This document shows, one piece after another, positions 59,615 to 64,000 of a DNA stretch of 64,000 nt. Below the pieces are notes generated by a model that was given only the letters and a program-made list of their open reading frames with translations, had not been told where the DNA came from and made no database searches. The translations under genes were made by a program, and so were the position numbers. Every line of letters begins with the position of its first letter. Position 1 is the first letter of the stretch. The DNA comes from Algoriphagus ornithinivorans (GTDB taxonomy: Bacteria; Bacteroidota; Bacteroidia; Cytophagales; Cyclobacteriaceae): positions 413,210 through 477,209 of the forward strand of contig NZ_FOVW01000002.1 of NCBI RefSeq assembly GCF_900115305.1. The letters are read 5' to 3'.

Positions 59615-60415
59615 ATGAAAATCAGTGTAATTAAAATCGGCGGAAATGTAATCGATTTTCCGGAAAAACTCGATGAGTTTTTGGGGCAATTTGCCAAATT
59701 TCCTGGTCATAAAATCCTGGTTCATGGTGGAGGAATTATGGCTTCTAGGTTCGGAGAGTCTCTGGGTGTGATGCCTGAAATGGTGGATGGAAGAAGGATT
59801 ACAGACAAGGATACACTCGATGTGGTCACGATGGTTTATGCCGGACTTATCAATAAAAATATCGTAGCAAAACTTCAGGCTCGACATGTCAATGGTATTG
59901 GAATGAGTGGAGCAGATGGTAATATTATCCGTTCCAAAAAGAGACCTGTCAAAGGAATTGATTATGGATATGTTGGTAATATTGAAGAAGTTGATACAGA
60001 TTTGATAAAGCACTTATTGAATGGGGGTCTAGTTCCTGTGCTGAATGCAATTACCCATGATCGGAAAGGGCAATTACTTAATACCAATGCTGATAGCATA
60101 GCTTCCGCTTTGGCAACCAGTCTTGCAAAAGACCATGAGGTCAAACTTTATTTTTGCTTTAACAAAAGCGGTGTTTTGATTGACGAGAAGAACGAATCTT
60201 CCATTATCCCCAGAATCAATGAAGACATATATGCTGAACTCAAGCAAGAAAATGTCATCCATTCCGGAATGATTCCAAAACTGGACAATGCCTTTGCAGC
60301 ACTTCATAAAGGAGTACATCATGTTTGGATTGGAAAGGCGGAGAATTTATTGCTTTCCACTAAAGGCAAACTTTCAGGAACAATCATAGAAAGCCATAAA
60401 TACGATCTTTTTTAA
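59615..60415 (+). CDS. argB: N-acylglutamate kinase
   Basis: A 266-residue amino-acid kinase. KIGGNVIDFPEKLDEF and ILVHGGGIMASRFGES at the N terminus, GRRITDKDTLDVVTMVYAGLINKNIVAKL and the late IHSGMIPKLDNAFAAL with the ATP site are standard ArgB features. It phosphorylates the N-acylated glutamate in the second step. Its stop TAA overlaps the argE start ATG by one base. Confidence 0.94.
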   Translation: MKISVIKIGGNVIDFPEKLDEFLGQFAKFPGHKILVHGGGIMASRFGESLGVMPEMVDGRRITDKDTLDVVTMVYAGLINKNIVAKLQARHVNGIGMSGADGNIIRSKKRPVKGIDYGYVGNIEEVDTDLIKHLLNGGLVPVLNAITHDRKGQLLNTNADSIASALATSLAKDHEVKLYFCFNKSGVLIDEKNESSIIPRINEDIYAELKQENVIHSGMIPKLDNAFAALHKGVHHVWIGKAENLLLSTKGKLSGTIIESHKYDLF

Positions 60416-61503
60416 TGGAAATTCAGGATAGCATCGTTCAGGATTGCATTCAGTTGCTAAAAGATTTAATAGCTACACCTTCCTACAGCAAGCAAGAGGA
60501 AGATACTGCTACATTGCTCAGCCGCTTTTTCATCAAACAGGAAATAGAGTTTGAAAGAAAGTATAACAACATAATGGCTTATGCTAATGGGTTTGATCCT
60601 GATAAACCCACTATTTGGCTTAATTCCCACCATGATACTGTTAGACCAAACGCAGGATATACCAAGGATCCATTTTCTCCCATTATTGAAGATGGTAAAC
60701 TTTTTGGCTTAGGATCTAATGATGCTGGTGGGCCTTTAGTCAGCCTAATTGCCTGCTTTCTTCATTTTGTGGGAAAAGAGATGCCATTTAATATTCTATT
60801 GATAGCATCTGCAGAAGAAGAGATTTCAGGTAAAAATGGAATAGAATCCCTAGTCCCTTTCTTACCAGAAGCTGAATTGGCTATAGTCGGTGAACCAACA
60901 TTGATGAAAATGGCAATTGCCGAAAAGGGCCTGATGGTAATTGATGCAACTGTGAAAGGGAAATCAGGACATGCGGCAAGAGAAGAAGGAATCAATGCTA
61001 TTTATTTGGCATTGGATGATTTACTAAAAATTAAGGAGTTTAGTTTTAAGAGAACCTCCAAATTTCTAGGTAAGTCAAAAGTTTCTGCCACAATCATTCA
61101 TTCCGGTACACAGCATAATGTTGTTCCCGATACTTGCGAATATACACTCGATGTGAGAGTTACTGATGCTTATACTTTAGAGGAGGCATTGGAAGAATTA
61201 AAAGAGAATCTCAATGCAGAACTCAAGCCAAGATCTCTTCGACTTCAAAGCTCTAAGGTTCCTCAAAAACATCCCATACTGACAGTTGGAATCAAACTAG
61301 GGATGGACACCTACGGCAGCCCAACGCTTTCCGATCAGGCCTTAATCCCCTATCCTTCCATCAAAATCGGACCTGGAGATTCTGCTAGATCTCACACCGC
61401 TGATGAGTTTATTTATATCAAAGAGCTTGAAAAAGGAATCTTGGGTTATATCCTGATTTTAGAAAAATACGCAGAATTAAAAATATCCAATTTGTCAAAC
61501 TGA
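60415..61503 (+). CDS. argE: M20 family deacylase of the arginine pathway (ArgE-like)
   Basis: A 362-residue zinc amidohydrolase. WLNSHHDTVRPN provides the HxDxxxP site, GLGSNDAGGPLVSLIACFL the metal Asp, and LIASAEEEISGKNG the catalytic Glu-Glu. The protein has the dimerisation lid (GKSGHAAREEGINAIY). It would remove the acetyl or succinyl group, acting here on acylcitrulline after the transcarbamylase, as described for this pathway variant. It overlaps argB by one base. Confidence 0.9.
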   Translation: MEIQDSIVQDCIQLLKDLIATPSYSKQEEDTATLLSRFFIKQEIEFERKYNNIMAYANGFDPDKPTIWLNSHHDTVRPNAGYTKDPFSPIIEDGKLFGLGSNDAGGPLVSLIACFLHFVGKEMPFNILLIASAEEEISGKNGIESLVPFLPEAELAIVGEPTLMKMAIAEKGLMVIDATVKGKSGHAAREEGINAIYLALDDLLKIKEFSFKRTSKFLGKSKVSATIIHSGTQHNVVPDTCEYTLDVRVTDAYTLEEALEELKENLNAELKPRSLRLQSSKVPQKHPILTVGIKLGMDTYGSPTLSDQALIPYPSIKIGPGDSARSHTADEFIYIKELEKGILGYILILEKYAELKISNLSN

Positions 61504-61598
61504 ACTAATCATTGAAACATCTTTCCAATCCTTAATAGTATGGGCATAATTGGAAATTTATTCAAAATTGATTGACAAATACATCAAACCATAAGCAC

Positions 61599-62933
61599 AT
61601 GAAAATTTGGCAAAAAGCCACTGGAAGCAAAAAAGAAGTAGAATCCTTTACCATTGGAAGAGATCCTGAATTTGATATTATCCTCGCTCCTTTTGATGTT
61701 TTGGGATCTATGGCACATGCGGCTATGCTCCAGAAAATTGGACTTTTGACTGAGGAAGAAAATACCACGCTTCAGCAGGGATTAAAAGAAATATATTTTG
61801 AGATCGAACAAGGCAAATTCAAAATTGAAGCGGGGGTTGAGGATGTTCATTCACAGGTTGAATTTCTACTGACTGAGCGCTATGGTGATGTAGGGAAAAA
61901 GCTACATTCAGGGAGAAGCCGAAACGATCAGGTTTTGGTGGATTTGAAACTTTACTATAGGGCTGCTATCCGGGATTTGGTCGAGGCGAGCGCTGAATTA
62001 TCTGAGCTTTTACTTTCCCTTTCTAAAAAGCACCAATCTGATTTAATGCCTGGCTACACTCATACCCAGCTGGCTATGCCTTCCAGCTTTGGTTTATGGT
62101 TTAGTTCATTTGCTGAAGGTATCAGTGAGGACTTGAGTTTGATGAAAGCAGCATTTGATCTGTGCAATAAAAATCCTTTAGGCTCTGCTGCAGGTTATGG
62201 TTCCAGTTTTCCTTTAGATAGAACCATGACGACAGAGCTATTGGGGTTTGCGGACCTTCATCACAATGTGATTAATGCTCAAAACAGTCGCGGAAAAACT
62301 GAAAGAACCTTAGCCTTTGCAATGGCAGGAATGGCAGGAACTTTAAACCGTATGGCTGATGATGTGTGTATTTTTATGAATCAGCATTTTGGTTTTATTT
62401 CCTTTCCGGATGATTTGACAACAGGCTCCAGTATTATGCCCCATAAAAAGAATCCGGATGTTTTTGAACTCATTCGAGCTAAAACCAATCAAATTCAGGC
62501 GGTTCCCAATACTGTTGCCCTCCTACTGACCAACTCTACCACCGGTTATCATCGGGATTTACAGCTATTAAAAGAGGAGATTTTTCCTGCAATAGCTTCA
62601 CTTCAATCCTGTCTGGAAATGACTACCTTCATGCTGAAGTCCATTAAAGTTCAATCAGGAATTTTGAAAGATGAATTCTATAAGCATTTGTTTTCTGTAG
62701 AGGTAGTCAATGATTTAGTATTGAAAGGAATGCCTTTCAGAGATGCTTATAAAAAAGTAGGCTTGGATATAGAAAAAGGAGATTTTAGCCCTGATCAAAA
62801 CTCACTACATCATGTGCATGAAGGGAGTATCGGGAATTTAAATCTGACCGAGATTCAAGAGAAAAATGAAAAAGCAGTAGCACAATTTAACTTTGAAAAA
62901 ATAGACGAAGCATACAAGAAACTTTTGTCATAG
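61599..62933 (+). CDS. argH: argininosuccinate lyase
   Basis: A 444-residue fumarase/aspartase-family enzyme that splits argininosuccinate into arginine and fumarate. VEDVHSQVEFLLTERYG, HSGRSRNDQVLVDLKLYYR, MPGYTHTQLAMPSSF and the signature GSSIMPHKKNPDVFELIRAK are present. The frame is open from 61572, but the ATG at 61599 (MKIWQKATGS) is the family start. It closes the arginine operon, with 68 bases between argE and the open frame. No terminator hairpin is visible after it. Confidence 0.95.
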   Translation: MKIWQKATGSKKEVESFTIGRDPEFDIILAPFDVLGSMAHAAMLQKIGLLTEEENTTLQQGLKEIYFEIEQGKFKIEAGVEDVHSQVEFLLTERYGDVGKKLHSGRSRNDQVLVDLKLYYRAAIRDLVEASAELSELLLSLSKKHQSDLMPGYTHTQLAMPSSFGLWFSSFAEGISEDLSLMKAAFDLCNKNPLGSAAGYGSSFPLDRTMTTELLGFADLHHNVINAQNSRGKTERTLAFAMAGMAGTLNRMADDVCIFMNQHFGFISFPDDLTTGSSIMPHKKNPDVFELIRAKTNQIQAVPNTVALLLTNSTTGYHRDLQLLKEEIFPAIASLQSCLEMTTFMLKSIKVQSGILKDEFYKHLFSVEVVNDLVLKGMPFRDAYKKVGLDIEKGDFSPDQNSLHHVHEGSIGNLNLTEIQEKNEKAVAQFNFEKIDEAYKKLLS

Positions 62934-62977
62934 TGTGACAGAATATTTGTTAGGGTTTTTCTTTTTTTAGTAAAATT

Positions 62978-62985
62978 TATTTTTG
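62978..62985 (+). promoter_or_regulatory. -7 promoter box TATTTTTG for the SulP gene
   Basis: A perfect TAnnTTTG, 40 bases before the ATG at 63026. A TTTG at 62946-62949 is 28 bases upstream, longer than the usual 19-20, so the -33 element is uncertain. Confidence 0.5.
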
Positions 62986-63025
62986 TTATAAAGAAAATTT
63001 ATAAACTTTAGATAAACCCATCACC

Positions 63026-64000
63026 ATGAAAACCAATTATTTTGGTTCCACCCTTTCCGCTGATTTAAAAGCCAGTTTGGTCGTCTTTCTGGTTGCCTTA
63101 CCCTTATGTTTAGGCATAGCTGTAGCCAGTGGAGCACCCCCTATGTCCGGCTTGATTGCCGGAATTATTGGAGGTATTGTGGTAGGTTCATTGTCTGGAT
63201 CTCATGTAAGTGTCAGTGGTCCTGCTGCAGGTTTAACAGTGATAGTCTTAGATGCGATTTCATCTTTGGGTACCTTCGAACTTTTTCTTGCAGCAGTAGT
63301 AATGGCAGGGTTAATCCAGCTGATTTTGGGATTTTTAAAGGCTGGAGTTTTAGGATATTATTTTCCCCACTCGGTAATCAAAGGAATGCTAACCGCAATT
63401 GGCTTAATTTTGATTTTGAAGCAAATTCCACATGCATTAGGTTGGGACAAGGATTTGATGGGTGACATGGCATTCCGTCAAATGGATGAGCAAAATACAT
63501 TTTCAGAAATCTGGTACGCTATACAATATTTCAGTCCCGGAGCGATTCCAATCGTTCTAGTTGCATTAGGGTTAATTATCTTTTTTGAAAAGCCTAAGAT
63601 CAAAAACCATAAAATTTTCGGTTTAGTACCTGGAGCATTGTGGGCTGTAATTGCAGGCATCCTTATTAATCAACTTTATGGGGTTATTAAACCATCCTGG
63701 AAACTGAATGAAGAGCATTTAGTCTCTATTCCGGATGTAGATCAACTTTCAGATTTGAGTAGCTTGGTAACTTTTCCTGATTTTGGAATGATAGGCTCTC
63801 TTGATTTTTGGCTTATAGCAGTAACAGTAGCGGTGATCGCTAGTATAGAAACTCTTTTAAGCTTGGAGGCAGGTGATAAAATGGACCCACAAAAAAGGCT
63901 TTCCCCTTCTTCCCGAGAGCTTGTTGCTCAAGGTGCAGGAAATACGCTTTCAGGATTAATAGGTGGCCTTCCAGTAACAGCTGTGATAGTGCGAACTACT
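63026..64000 (+). CDS. SulP family anion transporter, partial (3' end outside the window)
   Basis: The first 325 codons are open to the window edge without a stop. The N-terminal SulP signature is clear: DLKASLVVFLVALPLCLGIAVASGAPP, then GSLSGSHVSVSGPAAGLTVIVL, and the late GAGNTLSGLIGGLPVTAVIVRTT at the edge, with hydrophobic membrane helices throughout. SulP members in Bacteroidota often take up bicarbonate or sulfate; a carbonic anhydrase or STAS domain would lie beyond the edge. The start is the ATG at 63026 with a -7 box upstream. Confidence 0.9.
   Translation, partial: MKTNYFGSTLSADLKASLVVFLVALPLCLGIAVASGAPPMSGLIAGIIGGIVVGSLSGSHVSVSGPAAGLTVIVLDAISSLGTFELFLAAVVMAGLIQLILGFLKAGVLGYYFPHSVIKGMLTAIGLILILKQIPHALGWDKDLMGDMAFRQMDEQNTFSEIWYAIQYFSPGAIPIVLVALGLIIFFEKPKIKNHKIFGLVPGALWAVIAGILINQLYGVIKPSWKLNEEHLVSIPDVDQLSDLSSLVTFPDFGMIGSLDFWLIAVTVAVIASIETLLSLEAGDKMDPQKRLSPSSRELVAQGAGNTLSGLIGGLPVTAVIVRTT

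Noticed and set aside
63106..63465. 119-codon frame inside the SulP gene
   Set aside because: It is an out-of-frame reading of the SulP coding sequence, which shows clear family motifs in its own frame.

Overview
The window looks like chromosome of a Bacteroidota bacterium, most likely a Cytophagales/Cyclobacteriaceae member (Algoriphagus-like; the family placement is inference). The evidence is a sigma factor of only 287 residues, -7 promoter boxes of the type TAnnTTTG, the gene order rpsO-pnp-rpoD, a bacillithiol gene (bshB1), an arginine cluster with the succinylornithine-type carbamoyltransferase, many family genes typical of the phylum (START-like, DUF349, DUF2911, CHRD, TM2, DUF2752) and weak Shine-Dalgarno use. 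Genes are dense and no phage, transposase or CRISPR array is visible. About 60 protein genes are supported; the last one (SulP) runs off the right edge.

Layout. 1-357: broken tRNA-Met-like copies carrying short palindromes. 358-6120: START-like protein, LptF/G permease, rpsO, pnp, rpoD. 6289-12330: trxB, M23/LysM peptidase, bshB1, pdxH, YqgE/AlgH, a five-repeat DUF349 protein. 12390-13317: tRNA-Thr followed by two tandem units, each made of a tRNA 3' half, a terminator hairpin and a GIY-YIG nuclease gene, ending in a third displaced tRNA 3' half. 13428-19983: a sugar catabolism locus (Gfo/Idh/MocA, TIM-barrel epimerase, a ThuA/propeller/cupredoxin lipoprotein) with a divergent AraC regulator. 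19980-23764: LytTR/LytS two-component pair, a candidate 38-residue membrane protein and an SLC13 transporter. 24033-30259: four-repeat CHRD lipoprotein, a DUF6155-like protein, DUF819 permease with M20 dipeptidase, sterol-desaturase-like protein. 30274-40208: molybdenum hydroxylase theme (XdhC, MocA-like, NifS-like desulfurase, and later a Tat-exported molybdopterin subunit with its 2Fe-2S partner), interrupted by HxlR/DJ-1/F420-reductase-like genes and glnS. 40419-54183: mostly independent metabolic and hypothetical genes, including hrpB and a Vms1-like release factor (VLRF1) homologue. 54294-62933: the arginine operon. 63026-64000: partial SulP transporter.

Two systems stand out. First, the arginine operon has its own promoter and a 39-codon leader ORF whose last nine residues are RRHRFFFRV, with four AGG Arg codons lying on or beside RNA hairpins; this is the layout of ribosome-mediated arginine attenuation. 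The operon then encodes a GNAT acyltransferase, ArgG, ArgC, ArgD, an ArgF-like transcarbamylase with Val at the residue that is thought to choose between acetyl and succinyl substrates, ArgB, ArgE and ArgH, so a complete arginine route through N-acylated intermediates. Second, the tRNA-Thr locus looks like a tiny tRNA-parasitic element: each unit restores a 3' half of the tRNA plus terminator, carries one GIY-YIG nuclease gene, and ends inside the next tRNA half, which even supplies the stop codon of the nuclease gene. The displaced tRNA halves, and the broken tRNA-Met copy at the left edge, have all acquired the same kind of short palindrome in their arms.
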